Assembly (NCBI RefSeq): GCF_040954645.1
Contig: NC_092813.1
Span: 15,044,136 to 15,108,135 of the forward strand
DNA: 64,000 nucleotides
Reading direction: 5' to 3'
Origin: Diabrotica undecimpunctata
Taxonomy: Eukaryota; Arthropoda; Insecta; Coleoptera; Chrysomelidae
Shown: in pieces, positions 46,279-57,200 of the stretch
Position numbering within the stretch: position 1 is the first letter of the stretch
Layout of the letters: every line of letters begins with the position of its first letter
Notes under the pieces: model-generated
Database searches by the model: none
The model's input: only the letters and a program-made list of their open reading frames with translations
What the model was told of the DNA's origin: nothing
Program-made: the position numbers and the translations under genes

Positions 46279-47496
46279 TTAAAACATTTGAACTACATTG
46301 GTTAGAGGATTATAATTAACAATACGGTCATGTATAATTATACAATAAGCAGTTGTGTTAGCTGGTATATTCTTATTAGTTTCTATTTCTATTCTCATAT
46401 CGACACTTCCTGATTTAATTGATTCATTTTGTCTGCTGCAATCAATAACAAATATCGGAGCAACAGCACAGAATTGTAACATAGTAAGGCATGGATCTCC
46501 TATGGATTTGTAATAGTACGACGGTTGAAATTGTGCATACATTTCATATGCAAGGGCATAATGTCTTTTACTAAAGTTCAAGTTCAAATTGTCATACGGG
46601 TACATTTCAGAATTTAGAAATAGCTTTAAGTTTGTAAGATTACAGTGATCAAAATAGCTGTTCTCTTCTTTTATTGCATTCTTTTTGACAGTTTGTAATG
46701 CAAACAAAACAAATCGTGGTCTCTCCAATAGACTGGTAGTTTTTACATTCCAGTTAAATTTCATTGTCTGAGGCAGTAGAGGAATTTCATGATATTCCCA
46801 GCTTCTATATGCAAGCTCCAAACTGGACCCATTTTCAATAAATTTATATAAACGTAACTTTTCTGAATCGGACACTTGAATATGAGGCATTTTCCATATT
46901 AATTTAAATATTTCCACTTTTGGTTTCAGTTCAGTTTCTACTGTAGACATTACTGCATTTAAATCAGTTGAACTTCTTATCAATACGAGTTCTTGGCGTA
47001 TGTTAATAAGAATTTTTGTAAAATCTTCAACAAATCCAAGTACAAGTTTGAGTGGAATACAAACATTAAAATTTCCTGCTTTATCAGCAACTGTTGGTGT
47101 GTCATTAATACTCCAACCTATACAGTTGTATCGATTAGATTCAGTTTGTGTGAACGAAGCATAGTTTTTCATTGTCGTTGTTATACCTAAATTTCTCAAT
47201 CTATCTATTACACAGCCTCCAATTTCATATCGTATTTCATCAAATAAATGAATCAAACCATTATTAATAAAGCGCAAAGTATTGCTTTCTTTCCCATCAT
47301 TCGTTAAACGTCCTTCAATATACAGATAACTCTCAGAAGGTAGGGTGTATATATCTTGAGTCTGAATTGGTATTCTTATTTCATCACAATGATTAAAAGT
47401 TGCATTGGCATAGGGTAAATGACTGTGCATTTCTCGACTCACAACTGAATTGTCAACCAATACACGATCTCCAATATTTAAAATGTTAAAACTCAT
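46279..47496 (-). CDS. major capsid (hexon-like) protein candidate, right arm
   Basis: An intact 405-aa frame, same length as the left-arm copy. The five differences are Thr for Ile in IQTQDIY, Ile for Met in NGLIHLF, Glu for Lys in FDEIRYE, Leu for Val in DRLRNLG, and Val for Phe in LGFVEDF. The left-arm entry describes family and motifs. Retention of two full-length copies stands out among otherwise damaged neighbours. Confidence 0.75.
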   Translation of the reverse strand: MSFNILNIGDRVLVDNSVVSREMHSHLPYANATFNHCDEIRIPIQTQDIYTLPSESYLYIEGRLTNDGKESNTLRFINNGLIHLFDEIRYEIGGCVIDRLRNLGITTTMKNYASFTQTESNRYNCIGWSINDTPTVADKAGNFNVCIPLKLVLGFVEDFTKILINIRQELVLIRSSTDLNAVMSTVETELKPKVEIFKLIWKMPHIQVSDSEKLRLYKFIENGSSLELAYRSWEYHEIPLLPQTMKFNWNVKTTSLLERPRFVLFALQTVKKNAIKEENSYFDHCNLTNLKLFLNSEMYPYDNLNLNFSKRHYALAYEMYAQFQPSYYYKSIGDPCLTMLQFCAVAPIFVIDCSRQNESIKSGSVDMRIEIETNKNIPANTTAYCIIIHDRIVNYNPLTNVVQMF

Positions 47497-47564
47497 ATTC
47501 CCTCTTCTTACAAGTACACCTCAAGAAAATCCCAAGTATTCTAGTATTAATAAAAAACTTTATT

Positions 47565-47765
47565 CTACACCAAGTATTTCTTTTCCCTGTCACTGTCGTA
47601 GTTGTTGTATTTTATTTTAAATCCTAGAGAGGTTAAAAAGACTTTGTTTTCTGTTGTCAACGGTTTGAGAGTCTGCTTGTCACTAATGTTTTTATCAACA
47701 CTCTTAATATTATATACACTGTCCACACCTGGATTAAATTTGCTACAGTTGTAAATTAAAACCAT
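47565..47765 (-). CDS. small conserved element protein (right arm)
   Basis: A 66-aa frame, identical to the left-arm copy except Tyr for His in FKIKYNNYD. Starts 3 bases after the penton candidate's stop. Confidence 0.65.
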   Translation of the reverse strand: MVLIYNCSKFNPGVDSVYNIKSVDKNISDKQTLKPLTTENKVFLTSLGFKIKYNNYDSDREKKYLV

Positions 47766-47768
47766 TAT

Positions 47769-48569
47769 TTATACTTTTTTTAAATGTAGTCTTAACGTAA
47801 TAACTTCTCGTGTGAAATTAACAAGATTACCGTCCTGGTCAACTATTTTAATGAAAATTTCATCAATATATCTATTTGTGACAGGTAAATAAATTACCTT
47901 TTTTGGAATTTCCACAATTTTGTAACCCGGTAAGACATTTGGATAAAACATGTGGATGATATGACCTTGGTTTTCATTGACGTATGAATTAGTGATTAGA
48001 TTACATTCCACACAAATAGAATTAACCTTTGTGATATGCACAGGATTCTCAGCTACGTGAGTCTTTAAAGGTGAGAGCCGTTTTGGTGTAAATCCCAATA
48101 AGGGAGCAATATTATTTGGTTTTTCAAAATGGATTACTTTGTTGCTTTTTATTTCACATTTGAGTGTATTGTTATTAATTCTCAATATCAAACTTGTAGG
48201 TTGATCTATATTATGATTTTTTCTAGGCACACCTTTACCAATTGTATTATTTTTTTCTTGACTGTTTCCTTTATTAATTTCTGTATCATCTTTATCTGGT
48301 GTTTGATCTACTTTTAATTCTAATTCAGTTATTTTTTCAGTTAAATAATTTGAAAGATCTTCGACTTCATAAGAACCATGTGGAATCGTTATATCGTAAC
48401 CATCTATATAAAACTTGTTGTTTGTTTGGTCTACATTTGGAATTGTATTGTATGACATGAAATCTATTAAACCTAGTACATACTGTTCATTTTCGTTTAA
48501 AATAATTGGTGGGTAAATTTTTGTTGATAACACCGATTCTCTTCCAGATAACACAAAAGTGTACGACAT
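47769..48569 (-). CDS. candidate penton protein, full length (right arm)
   Basis: A 266-aa frame from the ATG at 48569 (a TTG two codons upstream is in frame but is not needed). It starts MSYTFVLSGRESVLSTKIYP. The middle, residues ~85-125, is hydrophilic and the most divergent part between arms (five substitutions). The conserved C-terminal half includes GHIIHMFYPNVLPGYKIVEI and a final strand-rich section ending LRLHLKKV, which the left copy lacks. Adenovirus-like viruses place a single-jelly-roll penton next to the major capsid gene; the call follows that arrangement. Confidence 0.68.
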   Translation of the reverse strand: MSYTFVLSGRESVLSTKIYPPIILNENEQYVLGLIDFMSYNTIPNVDQTNNKFYIDGYDITIPHGSYEVEDLSNYLTEKITELELKVDQTPDKDDTEINKGNSQEKNNTIGKGVPRKNHNIDQPTSLILRINNNTLKCEIKSNKVIHFEKPNNIAPLLGFTPKRLSPLKTHVAENPVHITKVNSICVECNLITNSYVNENQGHIIHMFYPNVLPGYKIVEIPKKVIYLPVTNRYIDEIFIKIVDQDGNLVNFTREVITLRLHLKKV

Positions 48570-48609
48570 GTTCAAACGATAATCATAGAGTAAATAAAAG
48601 AATATTCTT

Positions 48610-49002
48610 TTAAAAAGGGTATTTATTTAAAAAATCTAAACACAATTGTCCACAATTTGCAGTGTTATAAGTTTGATAAATTTTATGATTATAAACAATT
48701 TGACAATAACCATTTGAATTAAAGTATGATATAGCTTCCAACGGTGGTCTCAGATTACCAAAACTATCAAAATATACGACTTTGGATTTATTCTTCTTGT
48801 AAGCTGTCCAATGAGTTCCAAGTCCGTCTTTATTGTCTAAATTAATAATTCCACTCTCATATTGCCAAATTTTTTTTGGAAACCCATTTCTCATAAATAC
48901 AGCTCTGAAGTGGGGGATTTTCAATAATTTTGCATATTTTTGTAACTCTACATTTGACAAAGAATGTTTTGGAATCTTTATTTGATCCATTTTCTCATTC
49001 AT
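48610..49002 (-). CDS. adenain-like cysteine protease, intact (right arm)
   Basis: A 130-aa protease of the adenovirus endopeptidase (C5) type, shorter than adenoviral adenain (~200 aa). The catalytic set is complete: His64 in GTHWTAYKK, Asp79 in VVYFDSFGN, Gln110 in IYQTYNTANCG and Cys117 as the nucleophile. It would cleave core and capsid precursors late in assembly. Its ATG overlaps the stop of the preceding gene (ATGA), indicating coupled expression. The copy in the other arm is frameshifted. Confidence 0.85.
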   Translation of the reverse strand: MNEKMDQIKIPKHSLSNVELQKYAKLLKIPHFRAVFMRNGFPKKIWQYESGIINLDNKDGLGTHWTAYKKNKSKVVYFDSFGNLRPPLEAISYFNSNGYCQIVYNHKIYQTYNTANCGQLCLDFLNKYPF

Positions 49003-49772
49003 AAAAAAATACCCATTCCACTTTTATATGGTTTCAAGTATAAACCTTTTCCAATTGCCAGTGCTTCCATTTTACGATTATGACGTTGTTTTTCGAGTAA
49101 ATCTTCTTTAGCTGCTTTTGCATCGTTAATAGTCTTCACGATAGCTGATGTACCCCCAGCAGTAGTGCCCAATGCGCTCAACCCAGCAAATATCGGTATT
49201 AGAGGTAATATACCCCCAGTTTTTGGAACTTGGATTACTCGACCACGTGGTTTTTTAATGTTCTTGTAAGATTTTACAATTCGTAATGCTTGTTGAATAG
49301 CTTCGTTGCGTTTACTTGATTTGAAAATAGTTAATCCTTGGAGTAATAAAGTACAATGGTCTATATTTTCAGTTAGTTTTTCTAAATTATTTTTAGCTTT
49401 GTTCAATTCTTTACTACAACTTTTTGTTACAGCTTTATATTTAGTAGAACCTAGACCCATACCTAATTTCACTTTTGCTTTCATTGCACCAGCTACACCA
49501 AGTGCTGCCAATTTTTCGGAAAATGCTGTATTTTTCGATCGAAACTGTTCAAGAGCTTTTTCACCTAGAATCTTATCAGCCTTATGTCGTTCGGATAGAT
49601 CTTTATTTTGAGAATATGCAATATCCTGTTCACGACACGCCTCGTCTAATCCATTTATTCCCCTATCTCCTCGTGATAGTCGTTTCTGTAATTTGGTGCC
49701 GGGTCCACAAAACCTATAACCTCCAGGGATGTGCATTTCGAAAGGTAATTTATTAATGACAGCGTTTAACAT
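48999..49772 (-). CDS. PLA2 domain fused in frame to core-protein C-terminus (right arm)
   Basis: A 257-aa frame. Residues 1-~155 match the left-arm PLA2 protein; residues ~158-257 match the core protein from EAIQQALRIVKSYKN to GLYLKPYKSGMGIFL. The join lies near 49305, where ~1.34 kb present in the left arm is missing, taking away the PLA2 basic tail, the 76-aa frame and the core protein's basic N-terminus. The reading frame is kept through the join. The catalytic dyad is damaged: the His codon CAT is CAG here (49626-49628), giving Gln49-Asp50 in ACREQDIAYS. The calcium loop is intact. Lipase activity is therefore not expected. Confidence 0.85.
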   Translation of the reverse strand: MLNAVINKLPFEMHIPGGYRFCGPGTKLQKRLSRGDRGINGLDEACREQDIAYSQNKDLSERHKADKILGEKALEQFRSKNTAFSEKLAALGVAGAMKAKVKLGMGLGSTKYKAVTKSCSKELNKAKNNLEKLTENIDHCTLLLQGLTIFKSSKRNEAIQQALRIVKSYKNIKKPRGRVIQVPKTGGILPLIPIFAGLSALGTTAGGTSAIVKTINDAKAAKEDLLEKQRHNRKMEALAIGKGLYLKPYKSGMGIFL

Positions 49773-49853
49773 ATTGGTAGCGTACTCGTAGACGATTTAC
49801 AAATTAGTACATAGTTATTCTAAATATAAGTCTTTATATATTTTTTCTCTTCT

Positions 49854-49985
49854 TCAGACAATATTTTTAGCACCAGATCTGGATCTCAAATATTCTATGT
49901 AGTCACAGTTTATACAATTTCTATTAGATATTTCAGTCTCCCCACCACACTTTGGACATTTATACTTTACTGGTACAAATATACA
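49854..49985 (-). pseudogene. zinc-ribbon scrap (right arm)
   Basis: The mirror copy of the left-arm 43-codon stretch, with the same CPKCGG and NCINC pairs and no ATG. Confidence 0.45.
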
Positions 49986-50329
49986 TTATAACAGTAGAGT
50001 GTATATTTTTAATCAGACAAATAACTTGTTTCAAAACAAATAAAATTTATAGTATCAATCCAATATTGTTTTATTTACATCTTTATTTACCCACATATAT
50101 CATTAAAATATATATATACACAATAAAGCATTTATGTGATACATAGTTATTTTTCCTTTTCCTACAAGTTTCAAAAGTAAAGATAAGACTAGGCAGGCTA
50201 GGCTAGGCAGGCTATACAGATATATCTAAGCATCGTACGAAAAAAAAAAATTTTTGACGCAACAACACCTAAAATATTTCCAAGTCTCAATACAAATTTA
50301 TTTTTTCGATCACCCTGTACAAATTTAAG

Positions 50330-50660
50330 AAAAAGAAGAGGAGATGAAGCGATAAGCGATAGTTTTGCACTCGACATACAAGGTGGTCCGTTCCACTCAA
50401 AGACACCCCCTCTGGTCATTGTCGACCGATTCTTTTACTTCGTCAGGACAGGTAAGACAAAGAAGAGACAAGTGAGACAGGTGTAAAACCATACAGGTAA
50501 CGTAGGTGACAATTCTTCGGCTGAGAAGAAGATATCTAGAGATAAGCGACTAGTTCTTACGACCCTCTGGTCATTGTCGATCACTTCTTCGGGAGAGAAG
50601 AAGAAGAGGTCAAGCGATAAGCGACCAGTTCTTACAACCCTCTGGTCATTGCCGATCACT
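50330..50660 (-). repeat. tandem ~85-bp repeats near the right outer end
   Basis: Reverse-complement counterpart of the repeats at 34200-34540, with a few substitutions. Confidence 0.75.
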
Positions 50661-50765
50661 TCTTGTACTTCTTGTACACCCCCAAGGTCAAATCATGGCA
50701 CCTTCGCATCGGAGACCCTGATGGACAGGTTACCAAAGTGATTCAGGACCCCGCTTGCTTATCTA

Positions 50766-50766
<1 letters not shown>

Positions 50767-50844
<78 letters not shown>

Positions 50845-50854
50845 AATATATATT

Positions 50855-50911
<57 letters not shown>
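50767..50911. repeat. (TA)n tract at right end of the palindromic element
   Basis: About 145 bases of TA with an AATAAATATATATTTATATA interruption similar to that at the left end. Confidence 0.9.
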
Positions 50912-50915
<4 letters not shown>

Positions 50916-51409
50916 CTACTATCATTTTTGCATCGATACATTATGCTTTTACCATCAATTTAGCATCGTCTTGCAAAGTAACATCTGTATATCGACGCTA
51001 CTTTACAAGACCTTAATAACTGTTTTCCCGTACTTGTTACAAAAATTTTAACCATCTCATTGATTAGAGTTTTGATACCGTGTTGGTATTTTAAAATATC
51101 CGCTTTCTCTTTTTATCCCTTACTGAGTTATATAAGTTTATTCCAGAAAATGTTTGAGTCTAAAATGATGGTACAGTGAAAATATTATATATATTTAGTT
51201 CAGGGTTTTACCGTTTACTCGCTGCCATTATATACATGAAAATGTATATCCTACTTTCATTATCAATCATTTTAGCATCAGAAATTTGGCATCGCTGTTG
51301 AATATAATATTACCCACAACGAAATAGTAAATTTAAGAATATATATATATTTTTTTCATCCACAAATCATTCTGGCATCATGTTTGGTTAAAAGTAACGG
51401 GTTATGATA
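50912..51409. other. right flank of the palindromic element, no gene
   Basis: Two diverged copies of a short segment occur at 50912-50990 and 51245-51300 (both contain a CCTACTWTCATT string and TTTAGCATC). Otherwise nothing is recognised. Confidence 0.45.
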
Positions 51410-52550
51410 TATTGCAACTACCTATTGTATCTTCGCTCCAATTCGTCCAGTCGCGACGTACAACTCCTCAAATGATAGGATTTAACCAATAAAATACAAT
51501 AAGACAAAAAAATTAAATATAGCAGCATGCCAAAAAGGCCTTAATTATATACCTTCGTTTCTATAAGTCCAATCGTGACGTACAGTATCTCAAATGGCAG
51601 GATTTAACCAATTGAAAACAATGAAATAAAAAAATTAAATACAGCAACATGTCCAAAGGGCCGTAGTCATGTATCTTCGGTCCTATTAGTCCAATCGTGA
51701 CGTATAGTACCTCTAATGATAGGATTTACCATAAATAATACAATGGGATAGAAAAATCAAATGCAGAACAATGTCAAAAGGGCCTTAGTTGTGTATCTTT
51801 AGTTCTATTAGTCCAATCATAACGTACAGTACCTCAAATGAAAGGATTTGACAAATAAAATACAATGAGGTATAAAAATTAAATGGAGTAGCATGTCAAA
51901 ATGGCCTTAGTTATGTATCTTCGGTCCTACTAGTCCAATCGTGACGTACGATACCTCAAATGATAGCACTTAATCAATAAAATACAATGACATATAAATC
52001 AAATACATCATCACGTCAAAAGGGCCTTAGTTACGTATCTTCGTTTTTAGTGGCCCAATCGTAACGTACAGTACCTCAAATGATAGGATTTAGCCAATCG
52101 AATACAATAAGATAGAAAAATAAAATACATCAGCTTGTCAAAAGGGCCTTAGTTATGTATCTGCGGTCCTATTAGTCCAATCGTGACGTTTTGTACCTTA
52201 AATGATAGAATTTAACTAATAGAATACAATGAGATATAAAAATTAAATAGAGTAGCCTGGCAAAAGGGCCTTAGTTATGTATCTTCGATCCTATTAGTCC
52301 AGTCGTGACGTACAGTACCTCAAATGGTACCATTTAACCAATAGAATAGTACGACGTAGAAATCAAATACATCAACACCAAAAGGACCTTAGGTATATAT
52401 CTTTGCTCCTATATATGTTATGTCAAAAGAGCCTTAGTTGCGTATCTCCGGTCCTATAGGTGTAATCATGACATATGGAGCCTAAAATGATAGGATTTAG
52501 CGGAGATAATACGATGGTGGAGAGAAATTAAACATGGTGGCATCTAATAA
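51410..52550. repeat. ~120-bp tandem satellite, about 9-10 copies
   Basis: The block GGCCTTAGTTATGTATCTTC recurs with variants near 51530, 51660, 51780, 51903, 52021, 52143, 52265, 52384 and 52430. Each is followed by TTAGTCCAATCGTGACGTAC and a CCTCAAATGATAGGATTT block. Steps are ~118-125 bases except for a short last unit. No coding potential is shared between copies. Confidence 0.88.
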
Positions 52551-52589
52551 CACCTTAAACTGGCAGAAATAAAACGAATTAATGCACAG

Positions 52590-53110
52590 AAGTGTGTGGC
52601 ATATTACGTGACAGGATTATTAGCGAATACCATACGATTACGTCATACATCTCTTTGCATACGTCCACTTTTAGTTAACTACTTAGTATGTATTCAGTAC
52701 TTTGCTTTACGGTTGTTGAGGCATGGACTCTTAAACAGAAGAATGTTAAAAATCTTGAATGCTTTGAGATGTGGTGCTACCGCCGTATACTAAAAATAGG
52801 TTGGGTGGATATAATTACAAATGAAGAGGTAATACGCAGAATAAATATCGATCCAGAAGTTATACTGAATATAAAAAAAAAACTTGAATAGTTTGGCCAC
52901 CTGATGAGAGGACAAAAGTACACATTCCTACAAAATATAATGCAAGAAAAAATCCAAGGACGCAGAAATCCAGGCCGTAGAAGAATGTCCTGGATGAGAA
53001 ATTTAAGAGAGTGGTTTGGCTGTACCACTAACGAATTATTTAAAACAGCAGTAAATAAAATTACAATCCGTACAAACATGATTAGGAAATTGTTGACTGG
53101 AGGCTATTAA
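52590..53110 (+). pseudogene. LINE RT C-terminal fragment
   Basis: Contains FEMWCYRRILKIGWVDIITN, then EVIRRINIDPEVILNIKKKL, a stop, GHLMRGQKYTFLQNIMQEKI and RNPGRRRMSWMRNLREWFG. These are the connection/C-terminal blocks of a widespread insect endonuclease-reverse transcriptase family. The upstream half shifts frame at ~52790. Confidence 0.75.
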
Positions 53111-53119
53111 AAAAGTTCT

Positions 53120-53345
53120 TAAAATTTTTGCGGGTCACCGCCTTTTCTGTAAATGGAGTGAATATTGTTATCCATTTAATTTTTTTCCTCAGTTGAACAA
53201 TTCCTGCTGGTATTTGGTCTAAGCTTACTTCTTTTCCCCATTCAAGCTGTTTCATAGCTAATTCTACTTCCTCTTTATAGTGCCCTGTTCACCTGTTTTG
53301 GTAATTTCGGACTATTTCATCTCTTATAACATAAAACAGTTGTTT
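53120..53345 (-). pseudogene. LINE RT fragment, palm start
   Basis: The minus strand encodes ELAMKQLEWGKEVSLDQIPA, the degraded form of the block that opens LINE RT domains (normally a Gly-x-Asp-x-Ile-Pro pattern). It is opposite in direction to the neighbours. Confidence 0.55.
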
Positions 53346-53489
53346 CAGATATCTTTATCGCGTTTCCTTTTTTTATGGATGAATATGCTGCCGTTTTCAT
53401 CTTCTACTATTTCATATGGAGCTACGTGATTAACAATTCCAAACCAAAAAAAACACAAATAACAATCCGAATTATATTATACAACTAAT

Positions 53490-53765
53490 AGTCGAAAAAT
53501 GAAGAGCAAGAGGTAGATAATCAGACAATTAAGATCAGCGCTACATGATGCACTCAATTCCACATTTGAACACTACATTAGTACATTGTCTAAAGAAGAT
53601 CATTCACTATGGATAGCAACAAAAACACTTAAAGAGACCTGAACAATACAACCCACCAATTAAGAAAGATGACGTTAGTTGAGGAAGATCAGACCAGGAA
53701 AAAATGTCAACATTTTCAGAATACCAGATAATAATAATCAAGCAATAGAACACTGAAAACTTTAG
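53490..53765 (+). pseudogene. Jockey-like LINE fragment, EN-RT linker
   Basis: Peptides STFEHYISTLSKEDHSLWIA and TKTLKRPEQYNPPIKKDD match the pattern of the linker before RT in Jockey-like LINEs. A stop follows near 53680. Confidence 0.6.
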
Positions 53766-54359
53766 TTTTTAACTGTACGCTCGTGAATGACTTATTATTT
53801 TTTAAATAACACTTAATATTGCACTTTTTTATTGTATTTTTTTCATCTTTCAAGATAATTCTTATAGGAATATATTTATTTATAACATACGGTCTTATTA
53901 CGGCTTTAAGATTATACGACCTAAATGTATCTTGTACCGCACTGCTAATTAAGAATTATGTTTGTAATGCGATAAGAAGTCCAGATGTACGAGACACCAG
54001 TGACTCATGCCGCACTGATAAAAATCCCTCAGGAATCTTCATTTCTATAAAGAAATAGATTAATTTGTTTTGTGTATTAATTTAGTTTAGGTCGAACAAA
54101 AGTTGCAGTAAAATATTTTTCTAAATATAGAATGTAAACCATATTTCCAATGCTTTGTGAAAGAGAACCAGTTTATAATATTCCGGACGACGTAATAAAA
54201 CCTTATTTTAGAATATTGGTCGATTAATTGAAATCATTGTTCAAGAAACGAATTATTCATGTGCAGATGTTTTACTATAAAAACATATAAAACCAAAATC
54301 TCGATTAAAAAAGTTGCAACCAGTTACTCATGATGAAACTTAACCCCATTATTGATTTT
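53766..54359. other. spacer with an unassigned short frame
   Basis: A plus-strand 79-aa frame at 53819-54058 starts with a hydrophobic stretch. I do not recognise it and it may be chance. Confidence 0.35.
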
Positions 54360-54909
54360 ATAAGTAATAAAATGGGTCGACAAAAGACCAGTTTTAATCC
54401 TTACAACATTTAAACATAATAGTTGTATCTTGGTTTAATCAAATGAAAAGAAAAATTATACACAAGTACTAAAACCACAAACTATTCTCGATTATAACTT
54501 GGTGAAAAAGAGTGTTGATTTTAGTGATCAAGTGGCTTCTTACCAAAGCCCAATACGCAAAATTCTAAAGTGGTACCGGAAAGTGGCAGTGGAATTAATA
54601 TTTAATACCGCAGTAGAAAACGTAAAAAAAGCGACAACCTATCCTTGAGTTCAGACTGGAGTTCGCGAAGGCAGTTGCAAATAAAGAAATGTTGTAACCC
54701 TCACGACCAGTTACACCCAAAAATACCATCTCAGGCAACGCGATGTAGATAATACAAAGAGAAGAAAGTGTACAAGATGTAACAAAATTTTAAGAAGAAG
54801 CATGACTAGTAGAAAGGACGATAGAAAAGTTAAAAAAGTTAAAACATACTCTGAAGAATGTGATGGCAAAACTGGATTATGTCTAGTGTGCTTCAATGAA
54901 GCACATTAA
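54360..54909 (+). pseudogene. piggyBac transposase, C-terminal part
   Basis: Matches the end of the DDE_Tnp_1_7 domain: VDFSDQVASYQSPIRKILKW, then WYRKVAVELIFNTAVENV. A decayed linker follows. The C-terminal cysteine-rich domain contains CTRCNKILRR, ECDGKTGLCLVCF and a final FNEAH before the stop. That domain binds the transposon ends. Frameshifts and stops occur at ~54440 and ~54645. Confidence 0.8.
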
Positions 54910-55065
54910 AAAACAATTTTACTTATACAAGAACTATTATTGAGTAAAAACGTATTGTACCTCAAGTGGCCTTATAGTATTGGAAGTCGTAAGTTGATAG
55001 TTTCTAGTAGAACGTTTTTATTGTTAATTACCTCCGTAAAAGTGAGTTATAGTATTTATAAAAAG

Positions 55066-55402
55066 ATGGATGTAAATAATATGCCTTCGACATCTAAAAA
55101 AGCTAGATGTGAACATAAACGTAGATTAACCACTGCTGAATTACAATCATTGTTAGAAGCATCTGGCGAGGACGATGTAGATTTAATGAATGGTGAAAGT
55201 GACTCTGATTGATTCTGACGAAATATTTACACAAAGTCGTTTAGAAAAATCGAGGATTGCGTTTTGGAAAGAGACAACACAAACAGAATTTAAGACTTTT
55301 CTCGGACTTATGTTCCATATGGGGACAATTAACATGAACCGTCTGAATGACTACTGGAAAAGTATGGGTAACTTGTTTAATAGTGTTGACTTGACTAGAT
55401 AA
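55066..55402 (+). pseudogene. piggyBac transposase, N-terminal part
   Basis: An acidic N-terminal region (LLEASGEDDVDLMNGESDSD) is followed, after a frameshift near 55205, by KTFLGLMFHMGTINMNRLND and YWKSMGNLFN, the conserved opening of the piggyBac transposase domain. It lies downstream of a C-terminal fragment in the same direction, so the two cannot form one gene in order. Confidence 0.75.
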
Positions 55403-56888
55403 TTGCTCATAGCCCATATTAAGAAATAAACGAATAGACAATCCTCACTTGTCAAAGAAACTGAAAAAACGTGAAGTGGTCTAAAAACTAAAAAGTCCCC
55501 TATTCAAACTGGTTTTTAATAAAAAAATTGAATAATATGTTAAAGTTTTTTTAATATACCCTAAAACTGAAAGCGCAAAGAATCGATTGCAAGTTACAAA
55601 ATACTTGTAGAGTCATACTGTTTGGACAAGTACAGTTGTTTAAATAATCGCTTTCCGTCATAAACAAATTGAATAAATTGTAAAATATTTTTTGATCTGC
55701 TTGATATTTAGCACACTTTAATAACTCATCAATTGCCATAATTTCAACTAGCTATATTACCTGTCGTTAGGCAAAAAACAAAGTTATTAACATTTATAAA
55801 TTACTACAAACATAATATCTTAGAGTTTACGGTTTTTTGGAATTATATCAATTATTTATGTATTTAAATTTGGTATTTCTCTACATAAAAAACTTTTTAT
55901 GGTCTACAACTTTTATTTGAATTATTTTTCTTTAGAATGTATACAAAACGTTTTATAAGCAAAAAATTTTTTTTGCCTTTTAAGATTGTTTAAAAAAACA
56001 AAGCAAAATCAACTGTACGTCTTTACGAATTTTTCGTCAGCTACCCCTCATACTATTTAGAATTTAAATTTCTGTATAAGATTTTTTTAAACTATTTAGC
56101 GAGGTTCCGTGAACTACTTTCTTATGGCATGGTCAAAGTCAAATATTATTTTTTTATGTGATTAAGCCACAATTATTGATCGTTATTGAGATGAAAATTA
56201 CATTTTTAATTAACTAATATTTAAAGTTTTGATTTCCACTATTATTTTACAATAACTTTGTTTATTGTACTAATTATGTAAACATGTTTATACACATTTT
56301 GTACAGAAAAACGTTTTTGAGAACGATTTCCGGAATGGAAATCAAAATTTCAAACATTAACACAATCACAACCAATAATTAAGGCCCTAATTCCATAAAA
56401 CCATAATATTTATCTCAAACTATTCATCGATAGCTTCGACTAAACAGGTTGTAAATTGAAATTTATGTAAAATATTTCCCTACACGATTCTCTAGGCAAA
56501 AATATCTAGGTTAAATAAATATAACATCTAAACGAAGAAAAAAACCTGTTGAGACTGCAACTTGTGAGCAGGTAGTTTCAATGTCGTTATTCGAACTTGA
56601 CCGATCGATATTTAGGTATCTAAAATATTATTTTAAGGATTAATACCGGCAACATCTATTGTCTTTAAATTGATGCCAAATAGAGTGATTTTACCGCTCG
56701 ATGTTAAAACGTAGGTTTGATGTAAAAAATTAAATATATAAAAAAAATCGGAATATTGAAAAACCGACAACAGTGCCAAGCCTACAAAGGTGCCCTAAAC
56801 GAACATACACAATTTATAAATAGAAAATGATAGTAATTCTTGGTGATGCTAAATTACTGCAACGTGAAAAGAATTCAAAAGGATAGCG
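55403..56888. other. AT-rich spacer, no gene recognised
   Basis: About 1.5 kb without a supported frame or repeat. Confidence 0.5.
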
Positions 56889-56889
56889 G

Positions 56890-56962
<73 letters not shown>
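56889..56962. repeat. (TA)n microsatellite at errantivirus left edge
   Basis: The TA run replaces the first ~23 bases of the left LTR. Errantiviruses favour TA-rich targets, so insertion at or expansion of such a site is likely. Confidence 0.88.
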
Positions 56963-56966
<4 letters not shown>

Positions 56967-57182
56967 GCAAATAGTTTTTGGCCATTGCCCAAGCCGCGTC
57001 TACTGTTTCAACATATCTCCGGTTAGCTAGAATTACATTTTTATCATTTTGTGTTGTTAGGCATGTAAATATTAATTTTATAATTTAGTTTAGAATCTGT
57101 TCTCTTCAATGAAACTTGTTTTTGTAAAAATTGTTTAAATAAATCTTTTTAAAAATCGATATACCGAGTGTTCCAGGTTTAG
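56961..57182 (+). repeat. errantivirus 5' LTR, truncated start
   Basis: Matches 63745-63964 over ~220 bases with about ten differences (for example GTTTTTGGCC vs GTTGTAGGAC, and AATTAC vs AATTAT). The first ~23 bases of the LTR are replaced by (TA)n. An AATAAA polyadenylation signal lies near 57139. Confidence 0.88.
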
Positions 57183-57200
57183 TGGCGCAGTCAGTAGGAT
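57183..57200 (+). promoter_or_regulatory. primer binding site, tRNA-Ser type
   Basis: TGGCGCAGTCAGTAGGAT directly follows the 5' LTR and differs by one base from the site I recall for 17.6/297-group errantiviruses. Confidence 0.8.

Larger units (their letters stand above)
45826..50767 (-). repeat. right arm of the giant inverted repeat
   Basis: Inverted copy of the left arm, without the 3.5-kb transposon and with a ~1.34-kb internal deletion between PLA2 and core-protein codons. All genes are on the minus strand and point to the centre. Confidence 0.9.
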
